NCBI GenBank assembly: GCA_029532625.1
Contig: JARFXM010000006.1
Span: forward strand, 1,302,001-1,366,000
DNA length: 64,000 nucleotides
Direction: 5' to 3'
Source of the DNA: Lomentospora prolificans
Taxonomy: Eukaryota > Ascomycota > Sordariomycetes > Microascales > Microascaceae
Part shown: one piece after another, positions 11,963 through 21,355 of the stretch
How the letters are laid out: every line of letters starts with the position of its first letter
How positions within the stretch are numbered: position 1 is the first letter of the stretch
The notes under the pieces: model-generated
What the model was told of the DNA's origin: nothing
Database searches by the model: none
What the model saw: only the letters and a program-made list of their open reading frames with translations
Position numbers and translations under genes: made by a program

Positions 11963-12674
11963 TTATTTTCCCTGCAGGTTGGAAATTTCGTCCAGTAAAT
12001 GCTGGAGCTCCTCATCGCTAATCTTGTCTTGAAGCGAAGGTATCAGAGTTTTCGCCTCCTCAGCATACTCGCAACATAGCGAGCCTAAGTATACAGTTAG
12101 GAAAAGCGCGTCAAGAGACCTAACCAGCGAGATGGGGCTTAGACTGGGCAAGCCTACCGAGTTGAGCCCTCTCGAACTTGGAGAGCTGCGTACACGAACT
12201 GAGGAGCCGTTCGACAGCTTCGACGTTCTCCTTCCTTGTGAACCGCGCAAAGTTGTCGAGATAATTGAGGGTCTGCTGAAGCATCCTTCGAGGCCCATCA
12301 CGTCAGCGTGTTCATCTCCAACCTTTCAAAGACGACGCAAAAATAATGCGGCGTTCCCCTAGTTCGAACGTACGCCGGGTTTGAAACTTGGAGCTTCCGC
12401 TTCAAGCACCCCGAGAGTCTTGAAAAGGCGACACATACTCAGTCTCGTTTACATTCCTCCGGTCCGCCCTCCGCTTGGCAATAAGGGCATTGATGACGAG
12501 AGAAGCTTCGGATAGAGTCAGGGTATCGACGTCTTGGAACTCGCCGAGGTTCAGCGTCGCACCGGCCTCCTCATTACCGGACTGGACAGGTTTCGGCCTC
12601 GACACGCGAGGGGCTAGAGTCCGCTTTGGGAGGGGCGCAGCGCGGGGGAGCGGATTGTCCTGGTTCTCAGACAT
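11963..12674 (-). CDS. rpb4: RNA polymerase II subunit Rpb4
   Basis: Three exons on the minus strand, 12674-12439, 12285-12158 and 12084-11963, give 161 residues. Intron 1 is 153 nt (GTATGT donor, phase 2) and intron 2 is 73 nt (GTAGGC donor, phase 1). The N-terminal half contains TLTLSEASLVINALIAKR, the family signature. Across intron 1 the protein reads NETE then MLQQTLNYLDNFARF. The C-terminal half contains EYAEEAKTLIPSL and KISDEELQHLLDEI, both strongly conserved. Rpb4 pairs with Rpb7 as the Pol II stalk, acting in initiation, stress-related transcription and mRNA export or decay. The length is shorter than yeast Rpb4 (221) and close to animal POLR2D (142). The gene diverges from TRS23 and converges with the membrane-protein gene. 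Confidence 0.93.
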
Positions 12675-13326
12675 TGTGTATTATTTGGCGAAGATGCAGC
12701 GATTCGGAGAGATAGAGGATCGTAACTTTCTTTCGTAAACAGTCTACTGCGACCGTGGCGGATGTTGGGAGGCTCACTGTCTACAAATCTTGCAAGGCAG
12801 ATAAATATTTTGGGTGCTTTCCAGCTCAAGAGGAAAGCCTGCAATATTACCACCAAGTGTTGCGGCGATTGTTCGGCTAAATATTCATCAATGTTTGTTC
12901 ACTACCGATTGTTGATGGAGCGAACGACAAAGCGCTGTGCTTGCGAAGCGGGAATGGGAGCTTGAGTCGGGACCAGTCGACACCCACCTGCACCGAGCTA
13001 CGAGTTATTACATTAGTGCCTAATAGCACATGAGGATCCCTTCATGCTTATGCTTGTAGCGGCGCCTCGACGTTCAAATTCAAATCATTGAGCTGGCTAT
13101 TGAAGCAGAGGCCGCACTTCTAGAATTGGCTGTAGTCCAACAGGTTCATCGAGACTCTTGTCGCCAATCGGCCTTGGGTCCCTAGCACATCGCCAGCTAC
13201 GGCGCATGCATTTTCAAGGCCGCCAAGGGAGCACGCGAGACCATAACTCCGAACCCCACAACCAGTCTGAGACGGACTGAGAAAGGAGGGACGCCGTCTT
13301 CATAAGACCATTAACCCAGATACATC
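12675..13326. promoter_or_regulatory. divergent promoter region RPB4 / TRS23
   Basis: These 652 bp lie between two divergently transcribed genes. A CCAAT pentamer, the usual site of the fungal HAP/CBF complex, lies at 13164-13168. I found no clear TATA box at a typical distance from either start. Shared regulation is inferred from the arrangement only. Confidence 0.4.
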
Positions 13327-13919
13327 ATGTATAAATCCAATGCGTCCCATCTCGCTCAATACACAAAGAGTTGATAGCCCGCTAACCTATTCCACCAGGA
13401 CCGTATACGCCCTCATCATCATCAACAAGGCCGGCGGCCTCATCTACAACAAGACTTTCCACGAAGGCGGCCTCAACCAACTAAGTACAAATGACTATCT
13501 TGTCCTAGCTGGTACGTTCCACGGGTATGTCCAACTCCCACCCACTCTATCCGACGTACCAGCCCTACTCACTCTCCCTTTTCAGCGTTCACGCCATCAC
13601 AGCCCGCCTAAGCCCCTTTAAAAACACACCACCGGTGGGCGCCAACGCCATTCCCTCAAGACCAGAGCCCCCTTCAGGCCTGGAAGTCCTTGAAACGGAA
13701 AACTTCCGTATGCAGTGCTTCAACACTCTGACGGGGACCAAGTTTCTACTCTTTAGCGAGACAACACAGGCCAACGTTGACGTGACGATAAGGCGCATTT
13801 ACGAGTTGTACTGCGATTATGTTATGAAGAATCCCTTCTACCAGCTGGAGATGCCAGTGAGGTGTGATGCGTTTGACAGGAAACTACTCTCTTATATCCG
13901 TGAAATAAACAGTAGATGA
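13327..13919 (+). CDS. trs23: TRAPP complex subunit Trs23/TRAPPC4 with probable split start codon
   Basis: The best model is AT (13327-13328), exon 13399-13524 and exon 13586-13919, giving 153 residues. The ATG would be split AT|G by a 70-nt intron (GTATAA donor, GCTAAC branch site, CACCAG acceptor). The product then begins MTVYALIIINKAGGLIYNK, exactly where sybindin-family proteins start. The second intron (61 nt, phase 2) joins AGTFHG to VHAITARLSP, a conserved join. The C-terminus includes FRMQCFNTLTGTKFLLFSE. Without the first splice, an in-frame ATG at 13340 would add 19 non-family residues. Trs23 is a longin-like core subunit of the TRAPP tethering complexes, the Ypt1/Rab1 exchange factor at the Golgi. 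Family identity is certain; the split start is likely but needs cDNA. Confidence 0.85.
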
Positions 13920-14190
13920 TCGTGGACTGCGGCTGGGGAAACTGAGGGAGAAATTGCGTCGGGTATACCCGTTTGGATTCCGAGATTTTTTTTGAGGTCG
14001 AAGAATCGGTTCATGTTGATAGCGGTAGCATAATGTCCCAGTGCGCCAAGGGGAAATAGTATCACGAAACCAAGACTGTAAAGCCTGCAGATTTGGTACC
14101 GTCTATGACCAAGCCAGCCTCTCTCTAATGGTACAGTGTATCCCGATAGGTGGACAATACGAACATTGGCCGCCCTACCTCATCCCCTAT

Positions 14191-15126
14191 TCACGAAGTA
14201 TCCATCTTGTCGCCGCTGTCATCCTTCTTGTCATCCTTCTTGTCGCCCGAACCGGACGCCTCTCCCTCCTCCGGAACCGCAGCCAACGACTCCTTCTTAG
14301 CCCGTTCTTCCTCCTCCTTGGCAGCCTTCTCCTGGCGAGCCCTTTCCTCCTCGAGACTCATACGGATAGCAAGTGCAAGTTCGGGCTCCATGTCAGGATC
14401 AAAGTCAAAGCCGTCGCCACCCGTTCCGCCCATGCCTCCAGAAGCAGCGGGGGGAGGGTTATCTCCCGAGATTATAGGAGTGGCAATGAGTTGGTCGCTG
14501 AGGAGCTTACTGCTAGGGGGAATGGTGACAAAGTGAGAGCCTTCACCGGCCTTGACAGCCTTGTTGAACGCCTCGAGCTTCTTCTGCGTAGCCTCGTCGT
14601 CGAGGTCGCCGAACAGGACAAAGTCAATCGTAGTATTGCTCTTCTTCATCTTCTTGGCAAGTGCAACAAGCCTTTGCTCCTCCTCCTCGACAGGAGAGCA
14701 TATGAACACTATTATGCGCTGGCGCTGGGACTTGTTCTGGCGGTGCTTCAAGGCGAGCTATTGTGGAAGCAAGGGTTAGCTTTTCAGCTGTTTCATTAGG
14801 AGATGTTGTATTCAATCGCCGAGGGAGTCACATACACCTGCTATTTGGATACCGGTCGCAAGATTAGATTTTCCGTTGATCTGCCTCTTTGTTCGGTGCA
14901 ATCCATCAAGGATCTTGCCGGCGTCGGTCGTGAGAGTGACGAGGACCTCCGCGCCCTTGCCGCCCATGCTCATCAGGCCGACAGATGACTCAGGGTTGCC
15001 CTGGACAATGCTCTGAAAGATTATGTTGACCGCATCGGCCTGCGCCTCGAATCTTGTGGGTTGATAATCTCCATTGCGACTACTTTCGCTGTTGTCGACG
15101 ACAATCATCACCGCTTCGAGAACCAT
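14191..15126 (-). CDS. rpn10: 26S proteasome ubiquitin receptor Rpn10 / PSMD4
   Basis: Exons 15126-14836 and 14757-14191 give 285 residues. The 78-nt intron is phase 0 with a GTATGT donor. I chose the ATG at 15126 because the product then begins MVLEAVMIVVDNSESSRNGD, the standard Rpn10 N-terminus. The upstream in-frame stretch is unrelated. Residues 2 to about 195 form the VWA domain that docks on the proteasome. Residues 221-239 contain EPELALAIRMSLEEERARQ, a canonical ubiquitin-interacting motif with the conserved Ala and Ser. The tail is Lys/Asp/Glu-rich and ends in KMDTS. Rpn10 binds polyubiquitin chains on substrates and lies at the base-lid junction of the 19S particle. A single UIM, as in fungi, is visible; metazoan PSMD4 has two or more. 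Confidence 0.95.
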
Positions 15127-15714
15127 TTTGGCGACTTCGCTAGGAAAGTGTTCGGGGCGGGAGAAGTCGGTCGGTTTAAGGAGCCGGGGATTTCGGATAC
15201 GTCGATGAACGGGGAAAATAGTAATCCCCACGAATTCGAAAATGACCTAGATGGTGGAGTGCGAAGCAGGATTGAGCTGTAGAAGGGAGGTGCTCGTTTG
15301 GAGGTGGTGAAGGGAGCTTGACTGCGTAAGGCAGTTCAGCCTGGCGTTGCCGTCGGAGGTGAAGTAGCTTCAAGGTATAGATACATCTTATGAATGGGCC
15401 ATATAATATTATGCTGTGTATATATACATTCTAAGCTAGGAACAACGACGCACAGAGCTGGTGGAGTGGCACCCGTTCGATTATGTCAGCGTCCCAGCTT
15501 CACCCCACAGGGAAGTTTGTTTACAATCCTCAGTTTTAGCCAATGACACAACACGAGAACAGACGACATCGATGTTCCTGCCTCTCAAGTCCTGAACCAT
15601 TGGTTTCATTCCCCTTCAGACTCCGACAACAGCAAAGCATCTTCACCAAATATACGATCTACCTCGTCACATCCAAGTATACTTAAGCCCGCGCATCGAG
15701 AAAAGCACGATATA
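15127..15714. promoter_or_regulatory. divergent promoter region RPN10 / borealin-like
   Basis: This 588-bp region separates divergent genes. A CCAAT pentamer spans 15540-15544, about 170 bp before the borealin ATG. AT-rich sequence with TATATATA lies near 15417-15426. I did not see the Rpn4 PACE element (GGTGGCAAA) that drives proteasome genes in yeasts, on either strand. Confidence 0.4.
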
Positions 15715-16963
15715 ATGGCACCCATACGGACAAAGAAGCGGGTGTCGGGCGAACCCCAGGCACGGACGATGACAGTTCCCACCAAAATGGGTACTCCGAC
15801 CCGGACACCGCATAATAACAGAAGCCCCATCAAGAAGAGGCAAGCTGGCCTGACTATTGCCCAGAAGCAGGCTCTCATTGATAACCTCCAGCTCGAAAGT
15901 CAGTCCCCACGTCCCTCAGCCACGGGTCCACGACCACCTAATCGATTAAGACGCGTTGGTCTAACAAGTTTTTGTAGTTACCGAACGCGCCAGGCGATTA
16001 AGGGCGCAGTACAACCTCCAAGCCCAGGGTCTCCGATCTAGGATTGAGATTCGTGTTAACCGCATCCCCATTTCACTTCGAAAGATGACCATGGGCGACC
16101 TCCTTGCCAAATTCGAACAACAACAACAACAACAACATCCGGCCGCTACCTTGACGCGCCCTCCTCCCTTGCCAGCCAAGGATCTTCTGTCCAGACTAAG
16201 CCCGCAGAAATCGACCCAGTCATTAGCATACTCTTCCTACAAATCTAACCACGGCTATAAGCGATCAAGGTGCGTTTACATATAACTTGGATATTGATTC
16301 AGGTCGAGCTTGCTAACGTGTTTCCCGAATAGCGAGGAGTTTGTGGGCCCAGATAAGGAAAATGAGCTCGGAATCGAGAACCCTAAGAAGAGAGCCCGAG
16401 GACCGAACATTGCGGCATCTGAGCAGGCCCAGATCCTATCCCCGACGTCTTCCAACTCCCGACTCACCCCAAGGAAGCGTGCGCCTCCATCGCCGACCAA
16501 GTCCCTCATTGCTAGGCCTGCCTCGCCTACAAAACCCACAACAGCCCTACGCGGAGCCGGCCTTCTTTCGAGCATGGTCGAAAAAGCCAAGGCGACTCGC
16601 GCCGCTGGAGTACGGAAGGCTACGACCACTTCGACCATCAGTAGCAGCTCCAGCTCCGCTGCCACATCTTCAGCCACGGCCACAGCCACAGCGCGCGGGA
16701 GGAGGACCGGGGCTGCTACCGCGAGAACTACGGCAGCTCGAGGCACGCGTAGAATTAGTGGTTCTAGTAACGCCAGCAATGAGAGCACGTCTACTGTCGT
16801 GAGGAAAACTACCCGCGCGCCTGCAGCGAGGAAGACGGTGACTGCGACGGCCGCCGCCAAGAGGAACGCCACCGCTGGAACTGCCACGAAGAGGACGGCC
16901 GCTACGAAGACGACGGCAACATCAGCCCCTACAAGTTCTCGGGTGCTTAGAAAGAGGGGGTGA
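15715..16963 (+). CDS. borealin/Nbl1-like chromosomal passenger complex subunit
   Basis: Exons 15715-15898, 15978-16269 and 16333-16963 give 368 residues. The introns are 79 nt (phase 1) and 63 nt (phase 2, GTGCGT donor). After a basic head, residues about 45-110 read as a long helix across intron 1: AQKQALIDNLQLE then ITERARRLRAQYNLQAQGLR and RIPISLRKMTMGDLL. This matches the borealin N-terminal helix that packs with INCENP and survivin. The remainder is disordered: a (CAA)6 Gln run, SP/TP sites (candidate CDK sites), and an Ala/Thr/Lys/Arg-rich tail resembling linker-histone tails, probably contacting DNA. The chromosomal passenger complex targets Aurora kinase to centromeres and the spindle. 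Yeast Nbl1 is only about 70 residues, so this is the extended filamentous-fungal form. The N-terminal match is firm; the tail's role is inferred. Confidence 0.85.
16114..16137 (+). repeat. in-frame (CAA)n repeat encoding poly-Gln
   Basis: Six or more CAA units lie inside exon 2 of the borealin-like gene and encode Glu-Gln6-His. It is likely length-variable between strains. Confidence 0.9.
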
Positions 16964-17182
16964 TTGCGGTATGGTTGGCATGATTCATGAGAATCACAGC
17001 GGGCATTCAGGGTCATGGGACGGCGTTCAAGAGAGTTGATTCTTTTTTTTCCATCCCGGGAATCGGGTAACGGCTTGTGGATATGGAATATGGAGTTCTG
17101 AATTCAAGTATATATATATATACATACAGTGATGGGGCATACTAAAGATAAGTCTGGCGCAAATAAAACTACCAATGTGCTC

Positions 17183-18113
17183 CTATCCACCAGGCTTCTT
17201 CTTTTTCTTATCGTCGACGAGCTCGATGTTATCTGGCGGGATGTCCTTGTAATGTTCTAACAAGAGCTCTTCGATTTCGGGGCTCACATCTCCTTGAACG
17301 ACAATCTCCTCCCCGCCGCTCGGTGTTTTGGTGACTGAAGAGCCTGTAGCAAACTTTTTGCCAAACTCTTTGGCAATCTAGGGGCCGGGGGATGGGGGTG
17401 TTAGTGCATGGAGCCCACTTCAAGTACGTTCGTCGTCGGCAACAAACCTTCTTTAGGTCTAAACCAAACGCTTCTAGGCCGGACACAGCCGTAACAAACT
17501 TCTTCTTATTTCGCTCAATCCGCTTGATAGTGATGACACTCTTAGCAAGCTTGTCGGCCTGCTTCTGGAGAGCCGCCTCAGCTTTGGCCGCCTTCTTCTG
17601 GGCGTCTTTAGCCGCGCGCTTCTGGGCATCGACGGATAGGGAGGCGGTAGCTGCTTCCAAGGCTTCTATATGACGGGCAAAGACACCGTGTATTAGCGAT
17701 CTGTATACGCGGCAGGACCGACGGGGCACCAGGGTATCGTACCAGCCGACCAGATTTTCTGATACATCTCGGAATGGGTCTCCTCGAGCCATTGCTGGCA
17801 CTTTTTCACGGTGCCGCCGTATTCGCAATACTACTCATCGTCAGAAATCGAGTTCTCGTCTCGGTAAGATTGGCCCCCCAGGGACGGATGCGGGGGATCA
17901 GGGCGGCAAGGACCTCTGGTGGAAGTGTGCAGACTAATTTGTAAAGATAAATGGTTAGCCGCAGAAAACAGGAGATGTAAATCCAAGGCGAGGAAGCGCA
18001 AGGTTGGTCCAGTCGGTCGTCTCGGGACCACTGAGGTGGCATGACCTACCGCCGCAGTAGATGACCTCTCGGCCGGGGTCTAGAGAGACATCGTGCTGGT
18101 CGTCTTCAGTCAT
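17183..18113 (-). CDS. tma22: Tma22 / DENR, SUI1-domain ribosome recycling factor, with a 20-nt exon
   Basis: Five exons, 18113-18050, 17933-17914, 17830-17743, 17665-17448 and 17377-17183, give 194 residues. The introns are 116, 83, 77 and 70 nt. The N-terminal zinc-binding region reads REVIYCGVCTLPPE then YCEYGGTVKKCQQW across exons 1-3. Exon 2 is only 20 nt and its downstream donor is GTCCTT, a weak site supported by exact family continuity. A Lys/Ala-rich coiled linker follows. The SUI1 (eIF1-like) fold spans about residues 97-180, with ITIKRIERNKKKFVTAVSGL and FGKKFATGSSVTK. Tma22 with Tma20/MCT-1 removes deacylated tRNA from 40S subunits after termination and promotes re-initiation. The gene converges with the borealin-like gene, with 219 bp between their stop codons. 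Confidence 0.92.
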
Positions 18114-19407
18114 TGTGTTGGGCTTCCTATTGTCGAAGAGCAGACAGTAAATAATGAAGGCCAAGCGCTACGGATCAAAGAACAAAAACAATGTAGTGGT
18201 GGATGGCGAGCGTGACTCTCGTTGTCGCGTGTCCGTGGAGCTGGCGGGACTGGGCAAAGAGCGAAAAAAGCTTGGTTGCTGGTGGTGCATGTTTGATTCG
18301 AAGTGTATGGCGGGGCACTCTGGCAGTGACAACCAGCAATGAGGGGTAGTGACGGAAGTGGGGAGCACCTCGATTTTCCGTCGAGAATCCTAATAGCTCT
18401 AGTAGCTCTAGACGTAAACACAGGCGCAGATTCCATTATTCGCATTATCGAGGATGTAAAGTCACCATATCCATCCTTGTATTAAGTTGGTAATACCATT
18501 GACGTATGTAAAGCTGAATCTGCATCTGGGCTCTGAGGGAGCTTGGGATGTCGCCATGCCATGTCTGCACAGTCTAGACTTCTGGTCGCCGACTACTGGA
18601 GTAATCGCCGACCACCATCCCAGTGGGTGGATGCATGTCAAAACACCACAAGAATCCATAGAAGGGAAAAAGGAAATGAACGCTTCAGGATGCGAGGGGA
18701 TTTTATGGAGATTATCGACGTATTATCAGTATAATTGGAACCCCTCCCTCCACTGGCTGGAAGTAAAAAGTACATGTTCGTCGAGGCTCTATTAGCTGGA
18801 GACAGGTCATTTTTGGCCAGCCCCCCAAATATTATCGCTTTCATATCAGGTGGTCGGTCCAGACATATATGGTTTTTCCTTGAAGTCGAATCCGAGGACA
18901 GAAAGGAGAGATAGGGCAAATTGCGATGGCCTGTGAAGTTTACAAGAGTTTGAGGTGCCTTATTTGGTGGTGTTGGTCTGGCGCAACAAACGCCACTAAT
19001 AAGCCCCATTCGCTGGCAAGAAACCAATTCACGCCATATTATCGGGGTTTAAGGATATAGCCAGCGGCGTCTTCAATGTTTGGACCCCGAGGAACTAGTT
19101 GGCTGCGAAAAGAGCTTCTATTTGGGGGTTCGGTTCGGGTTCTGAAGCGGGCTCCATTCAACTGGTCCTAGCCCGGGCTTAGCATCTAAATGGATGGATC
19201 GATTGTTTGTTAGTCATTATGATAACAGAAAGACTTATAATAATACCGTGCCTTCCCCTCGCGGAGCTGTCCGTCATGCCACCCTTAAGACATTTGTCTT
19301 CCACAACAACTACTTCCGTCATTCAGTCTTCTCAAATAACTATAATCCAAAGAAAAAAATTATACGGCTCATTACGCTGACGCAGTCATCCTCATCCTGC
19401 CTTCAAC
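18114..19407. other. intergenic, no supported gene
   Basis: The stretch holds the TMA22 promoter on the left and the leader of the 56-residue CxxC gene on the right. The open frames (for example 18487-18795 +, 18638-19027 -) show no recognisable product and no splice-linked partner. Confidence 0.45.
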
Positions 19408-19635
19408 ATGTGCCGACCCGCTACTTGTAATACCTGTGGTATGTTCAGTTCCCCGCAATCAGCCTCGAGTTCATAAGTTCCTGACACGCGCAAAGGCAAG
19501 AAGACTTGGTGGGGCTGCGGAAACCATATCCCGGCCGTCATGGACTCTGTGGATAAGGCCGAATGGTGCAGCTGCGAGCCCCGTGTCGAACGTGGCGGCC
19601 AAGAGTACCCTCCAATGGCGAAGCAGGCGAGTTGA
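19408..19635 (+). CDS. 56-residue cysteine-rich fungal protein
   Basis: Two exons, 19408-19438 and 19496-19635, encode 56 residues. The first exon reads MCRPATCNTC and the second continues GKKTWWGCGNHIPAVMDSV, then KAEWCSCEPRVERGG and ends YPPMAKQAS. The 57-nt intron is phase 1, with a GTATGT donor, CTGAC branch site and AAAG acceptor. The pattern CxxC near the start, TWWGCG-H-P-VMD in the middle and CxCEP later is, as far as I remember, a recurrent small protein across filamentous fungi and some yeasts, usually annotated hypothetical. Cysteines at 2, 7, 10, 18, 35 and 37 suggest a small metal-binding fold, and the absence of a signal peptide suggests an intracellular location. I know of no experimental function. 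It is too short and too split to appear in a simple open-frame scan. Confidence 0.8.
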
Positions 19636-19926
19636 CTCGTCGGCAATGCCGCTGCGGCGGTCCTGTGGTTTAGGGGAAAGAAGGCGGGCTATTCGCCAGA
19701 GGGTGTCGTGGAAGAGGACATGTGAACGTGTGAATTCGGTTAGCATCCGGAGTTGTCGAGTTTTAACGGGAGCTGGAGTTAGGGCGGGCTGAGGCACAGC
19801 TATGGTGGGAGTGAGTTCGGTTACTATATTAATGGAGACCTATATACTGCTATGTGAATGCTGATATATAGCTTGAAAAAATTGAGCACCACAACTCAGT
19901 ATTGACACCATGCCACATGCAATCAT

Positions 19927-21355
19927 CTACATCCTATGCCTCAAGAAGTAGCCGTACTGGATGGGTCTCTGCAGAGGCACGCCGAGTGCGTCACCTACCT
20001 TGAGGACCCAGTTCGGTTCCCTCAAGAACTGCTTGCCAACCAAGCATAGATCTGCCCTCGGCGACGCAACTTCGCCCTCCTCTCCCTCCAGCGGCCCGTC
20101 CTGAACCGTCAACCTCGCTCTCTCTGGGATATTAATCATGCCGACAGCGCCAATCAACAAGCTCAGTCCATCTGCTTTGAGGGCAGCGCGGATTTTCCCC
20201 GCAAGGTCGGACTGATAGAAAGGGTCACCGGTGCGGATCCTTTGCCGGGGATTGTTGCCGGCAGAGCTAACATCGAGTAGGTCAACGCCGAGGGCGGGAA
20301 GGGTCTTGGCAAGGCGTATGGTAGACTCGAGATCCCAAGAGGGCTCTCCGGTGTATTCGAGCCACTCGGTAGCCGAAACTCGGAGGAAGAGGGGCATATC
20401 CTCGGGGATCACGCCGCGGACGGTCTGGATGACTTCCGTGACTAGCCGAGCGCGGTTCTCGAAGCTGCCGCCGTACTGGTCCGTTCGTCGCTGAGAAAGG
20501 GATTCAGCAATAAAGGAAACATCCGCTATGTGGCCTCGACCTCAACTCACGTTTGTTACGGGGGATAGAAACTCTGAAATCAGATATCCGTGGGCACCGT
20601 GAATCTCAATGATGTCTACGAGGGGTCAGCGTTCGGTTCCAAGAAGCAGGCGATGACGGTATGCCCGTACCGAACCCAGCCTTTACTGCACGCTGGGCAG
20701 CGGCAGCGTAGCTCTTGAGCAACTCCTGGATCTGCTCTATCGTCAATTCGTTCGGCGTGGGGTAGCCCTCATTCCACGGAATCGGGCTCGGTCCCACCAC
20801 ATCGTCCGGCCAGCCACCCTGTTCCGCTTTAGCAAAAGTAGTCCCTTTTCCGATCCACGGGGCCAGGTCACTGGCTTTTCGGCCGGCGTGCGCGAGCTGA
20901 ATGCCAATCTTCTGTCCCTGGCTATGGACGTAATCCGTGACGCGCTTGAACGGGGCGATCTGGCTATCCGCCCACAGGCCAGCGTCCTCCGGGGAGATAC
21001 GGCCGCGGGGCTCCACAGCAGTGGCCTCCATAATGACAAGGCCGGCGCCGTTGAAAGCGAACTGGCCAATGTGGACAAGATGCCAGTCACTTACATGTCC
21101 GTTGACGGAACCTACAAAGATCGTTTAGCGGCTGTCGATGGGGATTCCCGAGGACTCGAACGGGACAGTAGACAACCTACTGTAAGTACACATGGGGCTC
21201 ACCGCGAACCGGTGATGCAGAGTCACGCCTCGGATCTTGAGTGGCGTGAAGAGGGTCGGGAGGTTCTCATTTGTGAGAGGGGTACCGACTGGTGGGCTTT
21301 GAGCCGGGGTGTAGTAAGGGGTGCCTACTGCTGGCGGGTTTGCGGTTGGAGCCAT
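19927..21355 (-). CDS. Old Yellow Enzyme family NADPH:flavin ene-reductase, YqjM-like (class III)
   Basis: Four exons, 21355-21181, 21111-20671, 20615-20551 and 20490-19927, give 414 residues. The introns are 69, 55 and 60 nt. The FMN-binding TIM barrel is complete from [20 protein letters not shown] onwards. VSPMCTYS carries C56, the position of the regulatory Cys in YqjM-type enzymes. [20 protein letters not shown] and [12 protein letters not shown] are conserved barrel strands. EIHGAHGYL carries H211 and H214, the substrate-anchoring His pair. [15 protein letters not shown] is the usual FMN-phosphate-side loop. The end, [12 protein letters not shown], is typical of the fungal members. Such enzymes reduce activated C=C bonds with NADPH via FMN. 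The physiological substrate is unknown, and no secondary-metabolite genes flank it. No targeting signal is seen, so it is probably cytosolic. Confidence 0.92.

Noticed and set aside
14041..14799. 252-codon plus-strand open frame
   Set aside because: Antisense shadow of RPN10 exon 2; Leu/Arg-rich translation with no motifs.
15127..15231. N-terminal extension of RPN10
   Set aside because: Rpn10 proteins begin at MVLEA; the upstream 35 residues match nothing and lie in the probable leader.
16276..17016. 246-codon minus-strand open frame rich in Val and Ala
   Set aside because: Antisense to the low-complexity tail of the borealin-like gene, whose three-exon model is coherent.
19927..21355. OYE gene as part of an alkaloid-type biosynthetic cluster
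   Set aside because: No other biosynthetic gene lies within the window, and the sequence is of YqjM class rather than the classical cluster OYE type.
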